A stretch of DNA of 64,000 nt from Halomonas sp. MCCC 1A13316 (lineage in GTDB: Bacteria > Pseudomonadota > Gammaproteobacteria > Pseudomonadales > Halomonadaceae), in the NCBI RefSeq assembly GCF_014931605.1, contig NZ_CP053382.1:2852001-2916000 (forward strand), in the 5' to 3' direction. The notes beneath the pieces are model-generated. The model was not told the origin of the DNA, ran no database searches, and saw only the letters and a list, made by a program, of their open reading frames with translations. The translations under genes and the position numbers were made by a program. Each line of letters begins with the position of its first letter. Within the stretch, counting starts at the first letter, position 1. Positions 30,044 through 41,637 of the stretch are shown here, piece by piece.

Positions 30044-30811
30044 TCAGTGGATGTCGCGCCAGTACTCGCGCTTGAGCAGGTACGCCAGAACGCCAAAAAT
30101 GAAGATGAAAATCAGCACTTTCGGACCCAGCGCCTGAGCATGCAGCTTGGTCGGCTCACCTACGTAGGCCAAGAAATTGGTCAGATCGTAGACCGCCTCC
30201 TCGAACTCCTCAGGCTCCATGCTTCCCGGCTGGGTTACCTGTAGCACTTCACAGGACTGGTACTTGCCGGTCAGCGGGTCGAGCTCCGCCCCGTGAACGG
30301 GACGATCCGTCTCGGCACAGACCTTTTCCTGCACGCCCTGCAGAGGCTCCAGCACATTGGGCATAGCCACCAGGTCGAACACTTCGTTGTTGACCCCATT
30401 AGGCCGCTCGGGGTCGCGATAGAAGGTCAACAGGTATGAGTAGATCCAGTCGGTACCGCGCAGGCGCGCCTCGAGCGTAAGGTCGGGGGGCGGCGCCCCG
30501 AACCAACTCTCCCCGTCCTCTGTGCTCATGGCATTATGCATCTGGTCGTTGTAAGCCAGGTCCGAAGAGAAGATCAGATTCTCCTCGACGAGCTCCTGGG
30601 GGATGTTGAGATCTTCGGCGGCACGCGCGAAACGCTGGTGCTCGAGCGAATGACACCCCATGCAGTAGTTGACGAAGAGCTTCATGCCCCGCTGCAGGGA
30701 CGCCTTGTCGTGGAGATCCGGCGTCATCGAGTACGGCACGCTCGCGCCACCCGCGGCTATCGCCGTGAAGGGTACCAGCGCGAAGAGCAGTGCGAACAGT
30801 TGCTTTTTCAT
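30044..30811 (-). CDS. petC: Cytochrome c1 of the cytochrome bc1 complex
   Basis: Cytochrome c1 takes electrons from the Rieske protein and passes them to soluble cytochrome c. The 255-residue precursor has a signal peptide (FALLFALVPFTAIAAG), the heme c site CMGCH (Cys50, Cys53, His54), a probable axial Met150 in VAMPNVLEP, and a C-terminal membrane anchor (LIFIFIFGVLAYLLKREYW). The ATG at 30811 shares one base with the petB stop. The frame open to 31174 lies within petB. The presence of bc1 shows an aerobic respiratory chain using c-type cytochromes. Confidence 0.96.
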   Translation of the reverse strand: MKKQLFALLFALVPFTAIAAGGASVPYSMTPDLHDKASLQRGMKLFVNYCMGCHSLEHQRFARAAEDLNIPQELVEENLIFSSDLAYNDQMHNAMSTEDGESWFGAPPPDLTLEARLRGTDWIYSYLLTFYRDPERPNGVNNEVFDLVAMPNVLEPLQGVQEKVCAETDRPVHGAELDPLTGKYQSCEVLQVTQPGSMEPEEFEEAVYDLTNFLAYVGEPTKLHAQALGPKVLIFIFIFGVLAYLLKREYWRDIH

Positions 30812-32070
30812 TAGCCAGTCACCCTCTCCGGAACGGGTTTGGTCTTCTCCATCCGCGTGTAGAACGGCATCAGCAGGAAGAAGGCGAAATAGATCGCCGT
30901 GCAGACCTGCGCCAGCACGGTACGCCCATCGGTTGCCGGCAACACGCCCAGCACACCGAGGACCACGAAGCTGATGGCAAACAGCGTCAGCATGACCTTG
31001 GAGATCCAGCCCTTGTAGCGCATGGAGTTCACCGGGCTGCGATCGAGCCAGGGCAGCACAAACAGCACGGCAATGGCGGCCCCCATGAAGACCACGCCGA
31101 GGAACTTGGCGTCCAGTCCGAAGAGCGAGAAGTTGATCGCCCGCAGGATGGCGTAGAAGGGCGTGAAGTACCATACCGGAGCGATATGGTCAGGCGTCTT
31201 CAGCGGGTTGGCAGGTTCGAAGTTCGGTTTCTCGATGAAGTAACCGCCACCCTCCGGGAAGTAGAACACCACCACGCAGAACACGAACAGGAACACCGCC
31301 ACACCGAAAATATCCTTGACGGTGTAGTACGGATGGAAAGGAATGCCATCAAGTGGCTTGCCGGCCTCGTCCTTCTTGGCCTTGATGTCGATACCGTCCG
31401 GATTGTTGGAACCGACTTCATGCAGCGCGATGATGTGCAGCACCACGAGCGCCAGGATCACGATGGGCAATGCCACCACATGGAGAGCAAAGAAGCGGTT
31501 GAGGGTTATCCCCGAGATCAGGAAGTCACCACGCACCCACTGGGCCAGGTCCGGGCCAATGCCGGGGATCGCCGAGAACAGCGAGATGATCACCTGGGCA
31601 CCCCAGTAGGACATCTGCCCCCAAGGTAGCAGGTAGCCCATGAAGGCCTCGGCCATCAGCGCCAGGTAGATCGCCATGCCGAAGATCCAGACGAGCTCCC
31701 GAGGCGCCTTGTAGGAGCCGTAGAGCAGGCCACGGAACATGTGCAGGTAGACCACCAGGAAGAAGGCGGAAGCGCCGGTGGAGTGCATGTAGCGGATCAG
31801 CCACCCCCACTCCACGTCGCGCATGATGTACTCGACGGAAGCGAAGGCGCCCTCGGCAGAAGGGTTGAAGCTCATGGTCAGCCATACGCCGGTCAGGATC
31901 TGGTTGACGAGCATAAGCAGGGCGAGAGAGCCGAAGAAGTACCAGAAGTTGAAATTCTTGGGTGCGTAGTACTTGGACAGGTGCTCCTGCCACATCTGCG
32001 TGGCGGGGAAGCGGTCATCCACCCAGCGCATGAACCCGCTTTCTGCCTTGACACGGTTCGGGTTACCCAT
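30811..32070 (-). CDS. petB: Cytochrome b of the cytochrome bc1 complex
   Basis: Cytochrome b carries two hemes and the Qo and Qi quinone sites of complex III. The 419-residue inner-membrane protein has eight predicted helices. Heme ligands are His96 and His110 in one helix and His197 and His212 in another. The Qo-site motif is PVWY at residues 298-301, in place of the PEWY of mitochondria and alphaproteobacteria. The extra C-terminal helices and loop after about residue 390 are of the proteobacterial kind. It overlaps petA and petC by one base each. Confidence 0.97.
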   Translation of the reverse strand: MGNPNRVKAESGFMRWVDDRFPATQMWQEHLSKYYAPKNFNFWYFFGSLALLMLVNQILTGVWLTMSFNPSAEGAFASVEYIMRDVEWGWLIRYMHSTGASAFFLVVYLHMFRGLLYGSYKAPRELVWIFGMAIYLALMAEAFMGYLLPWGQMSYWGAQVIISLFSAIPGIGPDLAQWVRGDFLISGITLNRFFALHVVALPIVILALVVLHIIALHEVGSNNPDGIDIKAKKDEAGKPLDGIPFHPYYTVKDIFGVAVFLFVFCVVVFYFPEGGGYFIEKPNFEPANPLKTPDHIAPVWYFTPFYAILRAINFSLFGLDAKFLGVVFMGAAIAVLFVLPWLDRSPVNSMRYKGWISKVMLTLFAISFVVLGVLGVLPATDGRTVLAQVCTAIYFAFFLLMPFYTRMEKTKPVPERVTG

Positions 32071-32669
32071 CAGGCGGCCTCCTCATCTTCGCCGACGACA
32101 ATCACGCTGTCGCTCTCAAAGCGGTACGGCGGTACTTCAAGATTGGTCGGCGCCGGCACGTTGCGAAACACGCGACCCGCCAGGTCGAAACGTGAACCGT
32201 GACAGGGACAGAAGAAACCACCCGGCCAGTCGTCCGTCCCCACTCCCTCGGCGTTCGGCTCGGGGCGGAACAGCGGCGAGCAGCCCAGGTGGGTACATAT
32301 ACCGATCAGCACGCCGATTTCGGGCTTGATCGAGCGTAACGGACCGGTGACGTAGCTTGGCTGCTGCGGTTCATCGGAATCGGGATCGGCCAGACGGGAA
32401 GGGTCGAGATTCTCGGTACGCTCCATCATGTCGGGGGTACGCCGTACAACCCACACCGGCCTCCCGCGCCACTCGACGGTCATGCGCTGCCCCGGCTCGA
32501 GCTTCGAGACATCCGCCGTTACTGGCGCCCCAGCCGCCCTTGCCCTGGCACTCGGCTGCCAGGAAGCCACAAAGGGAACCGCCACTCCCACGGCCCCCAC
32601 CGCCCCTACGACGGTGGTGGCACCAAGGAGTAGACGGCGCCGCCCTTTGTTCACGCCGTTGTCTGCCAT
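32070..32669 (-). CDS. petA: Rieske iron-sulfur protein of the cytochrome bc1 complex
   Basis: The Rieske protein moves electrons from quinol to cytochrome c1. The 199-residue protein has a twin-arginine-type N-terminus (RRRLLLGATTVVGAVG) that also serves as a membrane anchor. The 2Fe-2S ligands are in CTHLGC (Cys125, His127) and CPCHG (Cys154, His157), with Cys130 and Cys156 forming the usual disulfide. It is the first gene of petABC and shares one base with petB. Confidence 0.97.
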   Translation of the reverse strand: MADNGVNKGRRRLLLGATTVVGAVGAVGVAVPFVASWQPSARARAAGAPVTADVSKLEPGQRMTVEWRGRPVWVVRRTPDMMERTENLDPSRLADPDSDEPQQPSYVTGPLRSIKPEIGVLIGICTHLGCSPLFRPEPNAEGVGTDDWPGGFFCPCHGSRFDLAGRVFRNVPAPTNLEVPPYRFESDSVIVVGEDEEAA

Positions 32670-32746
32670 TTTATGGTTTCTCCCATCAGCTTACCCGTTG
32701 AACCGCACGGAATGAGTTCCGTAGCCACGGATACCAAATCCGCCAT

Positions 32747-32775
32747 ATATTAAGGAATCAAGCCGCTTCGTACAA
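32747..32775 (-). promoter_or_regulatory. Candidate petABC promoter
   Basis: On the minus strand TTGTAC (32775-32770) and TAATAT (32752-32747) are 17 bases apart, about 78 bases before the petA ATG. Both hexamers are partial matches. The 210-base gap to rpsI otherwise holds only the rpsI terminator. Confidence 0.5.
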
Positions 32776-32831
32776 GGCGAAACAGTCCTGACAAAGGTGG
32801 AATTCGAATCGCAATCACTTGAAATAAAAAT

Positions 32832-32862
32832 AAAAAAACCCGGGCAAACGCCCGGGCTTTTT
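32832..32862. terminator. rplM-rpsI terminator
   Basis: CCCGGGC (32839-32845), a 4-base loop, and GCCCGGG (32850-32856) form the stem. The minus-strand RNA has a seven-U tail (32838-32832), a classical intrinsic terminator 24 bases after rpsI. TTTTT on the plus strand makes it potentially bidirectional. Confidence 0.93.
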
Positions 32863-32879
32863 GTTCCGATTTGATGCAA

Positions 32880-33269
32880 TTAGCGCTTGGAGAACTGCGG
32901 GCGGCGACGCGCCTTGCGCAGACCAACCTTCTTGCGCTCCACCTGGCGTGCGTCGCGAGTAACGTAGCCAGCGGCGCGAAGTGCCGGACGGAAGTCCTCG
33001 TTGTACTCCATCAAGGCACGGGTAATGCCGTGACGAATGGCACCCGCCTGAGCAGAACCACCGCCGCCCTTGACAGTGACATAGACGTCGAACTGGCCGG
33101 TCGTCTCGGTCAGCTCGAGCGGCTGACGAACCACCATGCGGCCGGTAACGCGACCGAAGTACTGGTCCAGCTCACGGCTGTTGACGGTAATCTTGCCGGT
33201 CCCCGGCTTGAGGAACACACGGGCAGTAGATGTCTTGCGGCGCCCGGTACCGTAATACTGTTGTGCCAT
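32880..33269 (-). CDS. rpsI: 30S ribosomal protein S9
   Basis: S9 is a small-subunit protein whose C-terminal tail contacts P-site tRNA. The 129-residue protein shows [16 protein letters not shown] at the start, [16 protein letters not shown] in the middle, and ends in the conserved RRPQFSKR. It follows rplM by 13 bases, the near-universal rplM-rpsI pair, and is followed by a strong terminator. Confidence 0.98.
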   Translation of the reverse strand: MAQQYYGTGRRKTSTARVFLKPGTGKITVNSRELDQYFGRVTGRMVVRQPLELTETTGQFDVYVTVKGGGGSAQAGAIRHGITRALMEYNEDFRPALRAAGYVTRDARQVERKKVGLRKARRRPQFSKR

Positions 33270-33282
33270 GGTGATGATCCCC

Positions 33283-33711
33283 TCAGATGTTCAGTTCTTG
33301 CGGCTGCTGGGCGGCGTGCGGATGTTCGGCGCCGGCGTAGACCTTGAGCTTGGAGTACATGGCGCGCCCCAGCGGGCCTTTCGGCAGCATGCCCTTGACG
33401 GCAGACTCGATAACGCGCTCCGGTGCGTGCGCAATCATCTTCTCGAAATTCATGGAGCGAAGACCGCCCGGATAGCCGGTGTGCCGATAGTAGGTCTTGG
33501 CCTTCGCCTTGTTGCCGGTAACCTGCACCTTCTCGGCGTTGATCACGACGATGTAATCGCCGGTATCGACATGAGGGGTGAATTCGGGCTTGTGCTTGCC
33601 ACGCAGACGACGAGCGATTTCGGTGGCCAGACGGCCGAGCGTCTTGTCCGCCGCGTCGACGACATACCAGTCGCGCTGCACGCTCTGCGGTTTGGCAGTG
33701 AACGTTTTCAT
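33283..33711 (-). CDS. rplM: 50S ribosomal protein L13
   Basis: L13 is an early-assembly protein of the large ribosomal subunit. The 142-residue protein contains [44 protein letters not shown] and [15 protein letters not shown], all conserved in L13. Length is normal. A promoter-like sequence lies about 125 bases upstream, leaving a long leader that could carry autoregulation, although I see no specific structure. Confidence 0.98.
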   Translation of the reverse strand: MKTFTAKPQSVQRDWYVVDAADKTLGRLATEIARRLRGKHKPEFTPHVDTGDYIVVINAEKVQVTGNKAKAKTYYRHTGYPGGLRSMNFEKMIAHAPERVIESAVKGMLPKGPLGRAMYSKLKVYAGAEHPHAAQQPQELNI

Positions 33712-33835
33712 GGAGAAATCACCACAAGATCAATCAAGTGCATTGGACCCCGAACACCTAGCGTGTCATCGGAATCATCCCTATTTTTCTTGGTTGCCCT
33801 GCCCAACAAGCAGCGACAACGGTCGAGAAGCGCAT

Positions 33836-33864
33836 ATTCTACAGGAATTGCGCGCAAGGATTAA
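33836..33864 (-). promoter_or_regulatory. Candidate rplM promoter
   Basis: On the minus strand TTAATC (33864-33859) and TAGAAT (33841-33836) are 17 bases apart. The -10 matches five of six consensus positions, the -35 three of six. It lies in the 172-base gap between zapE and rplM. Confidence 0.5.
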
Positions 33865-33883
33865 AGCCTTATCTGGCTTTCGA

Positions 33884-35068
33884 TCACGGCTTGTGTGGCA
33901 GTGCGAGATATTCGTGCGACTGCATCTCCTGCAGTCGCGACAGGGTGCGCTGAAACTCGAACTCGAGCCGCCCGCCAGCATAGAGCGACGCTGCCGGCTC
34001 CTCGGCCGACATCAGCAGCTTGACGCCGCGATCATAGAACTCATCGACCATGTTGATGAAGCGGCGCGCCTGGTCGTCAGTCGCCGCCCCCATCCTCGTC
34101 ACGTTGGAAACCAGTACCGTGTGGAATTCGCGGGCCAGCTCGATGTAATCGTTCTGGCTACGCGGCCCGTCGCACAGCTCGCGAAACTCGAACCACACCA
34201 CGTCGTCATGCAGGCGGCGAGCCCGTAGCACGCGATGATTGATCTCGATCGACACATCGGCTTCGCCGTCGTGCCGGGCGATTTCATGAAAGCTTCGCGC
34301 CATTTCACGCTCCGCCGCTGCATCCAGCGGCGCATGGAATATCTCGGCACGCTCCAGCGCACGCAGGCGATAATCAATACCCGAATCTACATTGACCACG
34401 CGGCAGTGGCGCTTGATCAGGTCGATGGCCGGCAGGAAGCGAGCACGCTGCAGCCCATCCTTGTACAGCTCGTCGGGAACGATGTTCGAGGTGGCCACAA
34501 GCACCACGCCGCGCTCGAACAGAGCTTCGAGCAGAGTGGCAAGGATCATGGCATCGGTAATGTCCTTGACGAAGAATTCGTCGAAACAGATCACCCGCGC
34601 CTCGGCGGCGAACTTGCCGGCGATCAGCCTCAACGGATTCTTCTCGCCCTTGTAGTGTTCCAACTCGTTGTGCACCCGCTGCATGAAGCGATGAAAATGG
34701 GTGCGCATCTTGTCCGGAAAAGGCAGGGACTCATGGAAGGTATCGACGAGATAGGTCTTGCCACGCCCCACCCCGCCCCAGAAGTAGAGCCCTTGGATCG
34801 CAGGCAGAACCGGTTCTTCCTCCTCCTTGCCGCGCTTGCCGAATAGGCCCGCCACCCTGGACTTGAGGCCACGCCCGGTAGTCACGGCCCGCGACTCGGC
34901 CCTCGGCGAGGCCACGAGCCGGTCGTAGAGACGCTGCAAATGCTCGACGGCCTGCTCCTGAGCAGGGTCGTAGTGAAAATCATCGCGCTCGAGGTCGGCC
35001 CGGTAGCGTGCCAACGGCGTACCGGCAGCAGCCGAGGGGGAACCCGCAGACGTCACGGTCGCGCACAT
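33884..35068 (-). CDS. zapE: Cell division protein ZapE (AFG1-like ATPase)
   Basis: ZapE is a P-loop ATPase of the AFG1 family that joins the division ring late and destabilises FtsZ polymers in E. coli. The 394-residue protein has DDFHYDPAQEQAVEHLQRLY near the N-terminus, Walker A GGVGRGKT at residues 98-105, then MQRVHNEL, Walker B VICFDEFFVKDITDA, and TSNIVPDELYKDGLQR. Family length is about 370-390. It is monocistronic and divergent from yhcB, as in Pseudomonas and E. coli. Confidence 0.95.
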   Translation of the reverse strand: MCATVTSAGSPSAAAGTPLARYRADLERDDFHYDPAQEQAVEHLQRLYDRLVASPRAESRAVTTGRGLKSRVAGLFGKRGKEEEEPVLPAIQGLYFWGGVGRGKTYLVDTFHESLPFPDKMRTHFHRFMQRVHNELEHYKGEKNPLRLIAGKFAAEARVICFDEFFVKDITDAMILATLLEALFERGVVLVATSNIVPDELYKDGLQRARFLPAIDLIKRHCRVVNVDSGIDYRLRALERAEIFHAPLDAAAEREMARSFHEIARHDGEADVSIEINHRVLRARRLHDDVVWFEFRELCDGPRSQNDYIELAREFHTVLVSNVTRMGAATDDQARRFINMVDEFYDRGVKLLMSAEEPAASLYAGGRLEFEFQRTLSRLQEMQSHEYLALPHKP

Positions 35069-35112
35069 GGAAGATTCCTTGCTGATCTGGCTCGTATCGT
35101 TGCAGGCCCTGC

Positions 35113-35118
35113 ATTATA
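35113..35118 (-). promoter_or_regulatory. Candidate zapE -10 element
   Basis: A perfect TATAAT on the minus strand, 45 bases before the zapE ATG. The -35 position (CTGCGC) is a poor match. Confidence 0.45.
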
Positions 35119-35171
35119 CGCATCTCGTGCGCCGCGCGCAGAAAAATGGGCACAGGCGATATCACCGAGCG

Positions 35172-35202
35172 TTGACCCGCCGACTGCCAACGCTTCTATA
35201 AT
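35172..35202 (+). promoter_or_regulatory. Candidate yhcB promoter
   Basis: TTGACC at 35172-35177 and a perfect TATAAT at 35197-35202 are 19 bases apart, slightly wider than ideal. The start would be near 35209, about 65 bases before the yhcB start codon. Confidence 0.6.
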
Positions 35203-35273
35203 GGGCCGGCCAGACATGGCCCGAACCGGGCGGTGGCAAAGCACCGGCGTGTTTCTGTATCAGGGAGAATTTT

Positions 35274-35756
35274 GTGGATTACGGCAATGTGAACTGGATC
35301 GTGGCTATCGTCAGCCTGCTGATCGGCCTTGGCATCGGCGCCATCGGCTATCGGGCATTTGGCGCCTCGGCCACCCGCACGCAGGAGCTGCGGCGCCAGG
35401 CGGCTGAGCGTGAACGCGAGCTGAACGAGCTTCGCGAAGGCATGAACGAACACTTCAGCCAAGTCGGCATGATGGTAAGCAACATCCAGCGCGAAATGCG
35501 CACCCTCGAGCATCGCCTGACCGAGGATGCCAGCACGCTGCACTGCGATGCTCCCACCAACAACCAGTCGAAGTCGTCCAATCAGCTCGAATCGGCCCGT
35601 CAGCTCAAGTCGGCCGACCAACCGGCACTGACCGGTAGCGACGACATACCGGCACCGCGCGATTACGCCGATGGCTCCGGCGGCACCCTATCGGAGGACT
35701 TCGGCCTCAAGCCCAGCGACGACAAGAGCGCGACTCCGCAACCTCCGCGCTACTAA
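35274..35756 (+). CDS. yhcB: Inner-membrane protein YhcB/ZapG (DUF1043)
   Basis: YhcB (ZapG) is an inner-membrane protein linked in E. coli to cell division and envelope growth. The 160-residue protein has one N-terminal membrane helix (WIVAIVSLLIGLGIGAIGY), then a coiled coil (TQELRRQAAERERELNELRE) and the family segment HFSQVGMMVSNIQREM. After about residue 90 the sequence is a low-complexity polar tail rich in Ser, Gln and Asp, unlike E. coli. The start is a GTG with AGGGAGA upstream. Confidence 0.9.
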   Translation: MDYGNVNWIVAIVSLLIGLGIGAIGYRAFGASATRTQELRRQAAERERELNELREGMNEHFSQVGMMVSNIQREMRTLEHRLTEDASTLHCDAPTNNQSKSSNQLESARQLKSADQPALTGSDDIPAPRDYADGSGGTLSEDFGLKPSDDKSATPQPPRY

Positions 35757-35774
35757 TCGCCAGCCCCTCCCACG

Positions 35775-36536
35775 TCAGGCCGGATTGTCGATATCGACGA
35801 AGCGATGCTCAACGTCGAACTCCTGCTCCAACCATGCCCCTAGGGCTTGGACGCCGTAGCGCTCGGTGGCGTGGTGACCTGCAGCCAGATAGTGAATGCC
35901 GAGCTCACGCGCCAGGTGCGTGGTGCGCTCGGAGATCTCACCCGAGATGAACGCCTCGGCGCCGGCCTCCCAGGCCTGGACGATCATGTCCTGCGCGCCA
36001 CCGGTACACCAGGCGACACGACGTATATCACCGCCGCCGGGCGCCTCGATGAGCAATGGCTCGCGCTCCAGACGATCAGCGACCAGGCGAGCCAGGACCG
36101 AGGGGGAAGCGGCCTTGGGCAGGCTGCCGAGCCACACCAGTCCCTGGCCCAGCTCACCGTCGGCACAACCTTCTACCCGAAAGCCGAGCCGGCGGGCAAG
36201 TTCGGCATTGTTGCCCAATTCGGCGTGGGCATCGAGCGGCAGATGATAGGCCAGCAAATTGATGTTGTTGAGCAGCAGCGTACGAATGCGCCGCTGCTTG
36301 ATGCCGGTGATCGCCACCGGTTCGTTCTTCCAGAAGTAGCCGTGATGAACCAGCAGCAGGTCCGCTCCCCACGCCACCGCCTCGTCGAGCAATGCCTGGC
36401 AGGCCGTCACGCCACTCATCACGCGCCGCACTTCGTCACGCCCCGCCACCTGCAAGCCGTTGACGGTATAGTCCTTGAACGCGGGGGCGTTGAGCAGGGT
36501 ATCGCAGGCCCGCACCACGTCGGTTCGCAAAATCAT
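35775..36536 (-). CDS. Nif3-like dinuclear metal centre protein (DUF34, YbgI family)
   Basis: This 253-residue protein belongs to the widespread Nif3/YbgI family, which forms toroidal hexamers with two metal ions per subunit; its physiological role is unsettled, and the GTP cyclohydrolase label sometimes used is not proven. Metal-binding segments are seen: LLLVHHGYFW (His-His), AYHLPLDAHAELGNNAELA with His and Asp, and the C-terminal LAAGHHATERYGVQALG. It is divergent from degS, and a palindrome in the 101-base gap covers both promoters. Confidence 0.93.
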   Translation of the reverse strand: MILRTDVVRACDTLLNAPAFKDYTVNGLQVAGRDEVRRVMSGVTACQALLDEAVAWGADLLLVHHGYFWKNEPVAITGIKQRRIRTLLLNNINLLAYHLPLDAHAELGNNAELARRLGFRVEGCADGELGQGLVWLGSLPKAASPSVLARLVADRLEREPLLIEAPGGGDIRRVAWCTGGAQDMIVQAWEAGAEAFISGEISERTTHLARELGIHYLAAGHHATERYGVQALGAWLEQEFDVEHRFVDIDNPA

Positions 36537-36546
36537 TCCTGCCTCC

Positions 36547-36612
36547 CGGACAGCACTTCGATGACAGTGTTACAATCGGCCCCATTGTAACGACTGAGCG
36601 GGATATCATCGA
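36547..36612. promoter_or_regulatory. Divergent promoters over a palindrome between the Nif3-like gene and degS
   Basis: GTTACAAT (36569-36576), 7 bases, then ATTGTAAC (36584-36591) form a perfect inverted repeat. Each arm supplies a TACAAT -10 hexamer, one per strand. For degS, CGGACA (36547-36552) lies 18 bases before its -10. For the Nif3-like gene, TCGATG (36612-36607) lies 17 bases before its -10. A single factor bound here could govern both genes. Confidence 0.5.
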
Positions 36613-36637
36613 CTGCCCGCCGACCAGGAAACGCCGC

Positions 36638-37846
<1,209 letters not shown>

Positions 37847-37855
37847 CGAGTGCCT

Positions 37856-37886
37856 GGCACTACGGGCACTAATGTTTGTGGCACTA
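37856..37886. repeat. Three copies of GGCACTA between degS and hisD
   Basis: GGCACTA occurs at 37856-37862, 37865-37871 and 37880-37886. The convergent gap is only 37 bases. The last copy contains the hisD stop codon. No hairpin terminator is visible between these two convergent genes. Confidence 0.7.
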
Positions 37887-39206
37887 AGGCTTGATGCGGT
37901 ACTCGGCGGAACGCGCGTGGGCCGTCAGCGACTCGCCGCGAGCCAGTACCGAAGCGATCGCACCCAGCGCCGATGCCCCGCTCTCGGAGCAGTGGATGAT
38001 CGAAGAGCGCTTCTGGAAATCATAGACGCCCAGCGGTGAAGAAAAACGCGCCGTACCCGAGGTCGGAAGCACGTGATTGGGTCCGGCACAGTAGTCGCCG
38101 AGCGCCTCGGCCGTGTAACGCCCCATGAAGATGGCGCCGGCATGCCGCACCTCTGGCAGCAACGCTTCCGGCTCGGCCATGGAAAGCTCGAGGTGCTCCG
38201 GGGCGATACGATTGATCAGGCGCACGGCCTCGTTCCGATCGCGGCAGCGGATCAGGGCCCCGCGACGCGCCAGCGACTGGCGCACGATCTCCGCCCGCTC
38301 CAGCGTCGGCAATAACTTGGCAATGGCCGCTTCGACCTCGGCCAGGTGACGCTCGTCCCAACTGACCAGCAGTGCCTGGGCATCCTCGTCGTGCTCGGCC
38401 TGGGAGAACAGGTCCATGGCCAGCCACTCCGGATCGGTACCACCGTCGGATACGATCAGAATCTCCGAGGGACCGGCAATCATGTCGATACCCACCTGCC
38501 CGAAGACTGCCCGCTTGGCGGTTGCCACGTAAATGTTACCCGGCCCCACGATCTTGTCGACCCGCGGCACAGTCTCGGTGCCATAAGCCAGGGCGGCCAC
38601 CGCCTGAGCCCCGCCAATGGTAAAGACATGATCCACCCCGGCCAGGTGGGCCGCCGCCAGGACAAGCTCGTTGAGCACCCCATCGGGGGTAGGCACGACC
38701 ATGACGATTTCGCGCACCCCCGCAACGTGAGCCGGAATGGCATTCATCAATACTGACGAGGGATAGGCCGCCTTGCCGCCCGGCACGTAGATGCCGGCCC
38801 GATCCAGCGGTGTGACCTGCTGTCCGAGAACGCTGCCGTCCTCTTCGACGTAGGACCAAGAAGTCGGTCTCTGACGCTCATGATAGGCCCGTATGCGCTC
38901 GGCGGCCCGCGCCAGCGCCTCGCGCTGCTCAGCCGGAAGGCCGGTATAGGCCCGCTCCAACCGCTCGCTACCAAGGGTCAACTCGTCCATCGTCGATACC
39001 GACAGACGGTCGAAGCGCCCGGTGTACTCTATCAGGGCCGCGTCGCCCCGCTCACGAATCGCCGCGATGATCTCTGCAACTCGCTGCTGCACCTCGGTAC
39101 CCGAAACGCCTTCCCAGGCCAGCAGCGCATCCAGGCGCGCCTCGAAGTCGGCATCCTTGGTGGATAGACGGGCCATGTCGACGGAATCAGCTAGGGTTTC
39201 GCTCAT
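37884..39206 (-). CDS. hisD: Histidinol dehydrogenase
   Basis: HisD oxidises L-histidinol to histidine in two NAD-dependent steps and needs zinc. The 440-residue protein has [49 protein letters not shown] with a catalytic His, and the C-terminal [22 protein letters not shown] at 39224 would add six residues, but its GGAGG-containing start is better read as the ribosome site of the ATG at 39206. It follows hisG. The next his gene in Pseudomonas, hisC, is not here. Confidence 0.96.
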   Translation of the reverse strand: MSETLADSVDMARLSTKDADFEARLDALLAWEGVSGTEVQQRVAEIIAAIRERGDAALIEYTGRFDRLSVSTMDELTLGSERLERAYTGLPAEQREALARAAERIRAYHERQRPTSWSYVEEDGSVLGQQVTPLDRAGIYVPGGKAAYPSSVLMNAIPAHVAGVREIVMVVPTPDGVLNELVLAAAHLAGVDHVFTIGGAQAVAALAYGTETVPRVDKIVGPGNIYVATAKRAVFGQVGIDMIAGPSEILIVSDGGTDPEWLAMDLFSQAEHDEDAQALLVSWDERHLAEVEAAIAKLLPTLERAEIVRQSLARRGALIRCRDRNEAVRLINRIAPEHLELSMAEPEALLPEVRHAGAIFMGRYTAEALGDYCAGPNHVLPTSGTARFSSPLGVYDFQKRSSIIHCSESGASALGAIASVLARGESLTAHARSAEYRIKP

Positions 39207-39249
39207 GATGGCATTCGCCTCCACGTAAGAATGTTGTCGTGCTCCCCGA

Positions 39250-39912
39250 TCAGGTAGTGGGGAGCTCTACCGCCGGGCGGCGTCGCTCCACCGCCTGAGA
39301 AAGCCGCGCGATCAGCGGCTTGAGACGTTCATGCTTCATGGTCATGGCGGCCTTGTTGACGACCAGACGCGTGCTGATCGGCGCGATCAGCTCTCGCGGC
39401 GACATGCCGTTGGCACGCAGGGTGTTACCGGTGTCGACGATATCGACGATCTCGTCGGCAAGGTTCATCAAGGGAGCCAGCTCCATGGCCCCGTAGAGCT
39501 TGATTACTTCGGCCTGGATGCCCTGCTCAGCGTAGTAACGGCGCGCCACGTTGACGAACTTCGTCGCCACCCGGCGGCGAGCCCGGGCGGCAACGGCGCC
39601 ATCAATGCCGGCCGTCATCAACTTGCATTTGGCGATCTCGAGATCCAGCGGCTCGTAGAGCCCCTCGGCACCATGCTCGAGCAGTACGTCCTTGCCCGCT
39701 ACGCCCAGGTCGGCGGCGCCCAGCTGCACGTAGGTCGGCACGTCGGTGGCGCGGATCACTACCAGCTTGACGTCGTCGAGGTTGGTGTCGAAGAGCAGCT
39801 TGCGGCTCTTGCCAAGGTCCTCCGCCGGCACGATGCCGGCATCCGCCAGCAGTGGCAGTGTCTCGTCAAGGATGCGGCCCTTCGACAGGGCCAGAATCAG
39901 TTGCTTGCTCAT
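39250..39912 (-). CDS. hisG: ATP phosphoribosyltransferase, short form
   Basis: HisG starts histidine synthesis by joining ATP and PRPP and is the feedback-controlled step. The protein has 220 residues, so it is the short HisG type, which lacks the C-terminal regulatory domain and needs HisZ as partner; no hisZ is in this window. Conserved parts are [39 protein letters not shown] (in part), and the PRPP loop [16 protein letters not shown]. It lies between murA and hisD as in Pseudomonas. Confidence 0.95.
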   Translation of the reverse strand: MSKQLILALSKGRILDETLPLLADAGIVPAEDLGKSRKLLFDTNLDDVKLVVIRATDVPTYVQLGAADLGVAGKDVLLEHGAEGLYEPLDLEIAKCKLMTAGIDGAVAARARRRVATKFVNVARRYYAEQGIQAEVIKLYGAMELAPLMNLADEIVDIVDTGNTLRANGMSPRELIAPISTRLVVNKAAMTMKHERLKPLIARLSQAVERRRPAVELPTT

Positions 39913-39954
39913 GGTCTCGCCTATGGTCGGAAGCTGCGGGCTTCGCCTGCCCCC

Positions 39955-41500
<1,546 letters not shown>

Positions 41501-41637
41501 GAAGAACGGAACTCCTGTGGGACGAATGGAGCGGCACGCAGGCCCACCAAGGGCCAGTGCCGGGAACAAGAATCCCTACATGGTAAAGAAAAGCATCGCA
41601 CTTGGCGATGCCGGAGCCGGGCTTTGCCGACCGCGGA

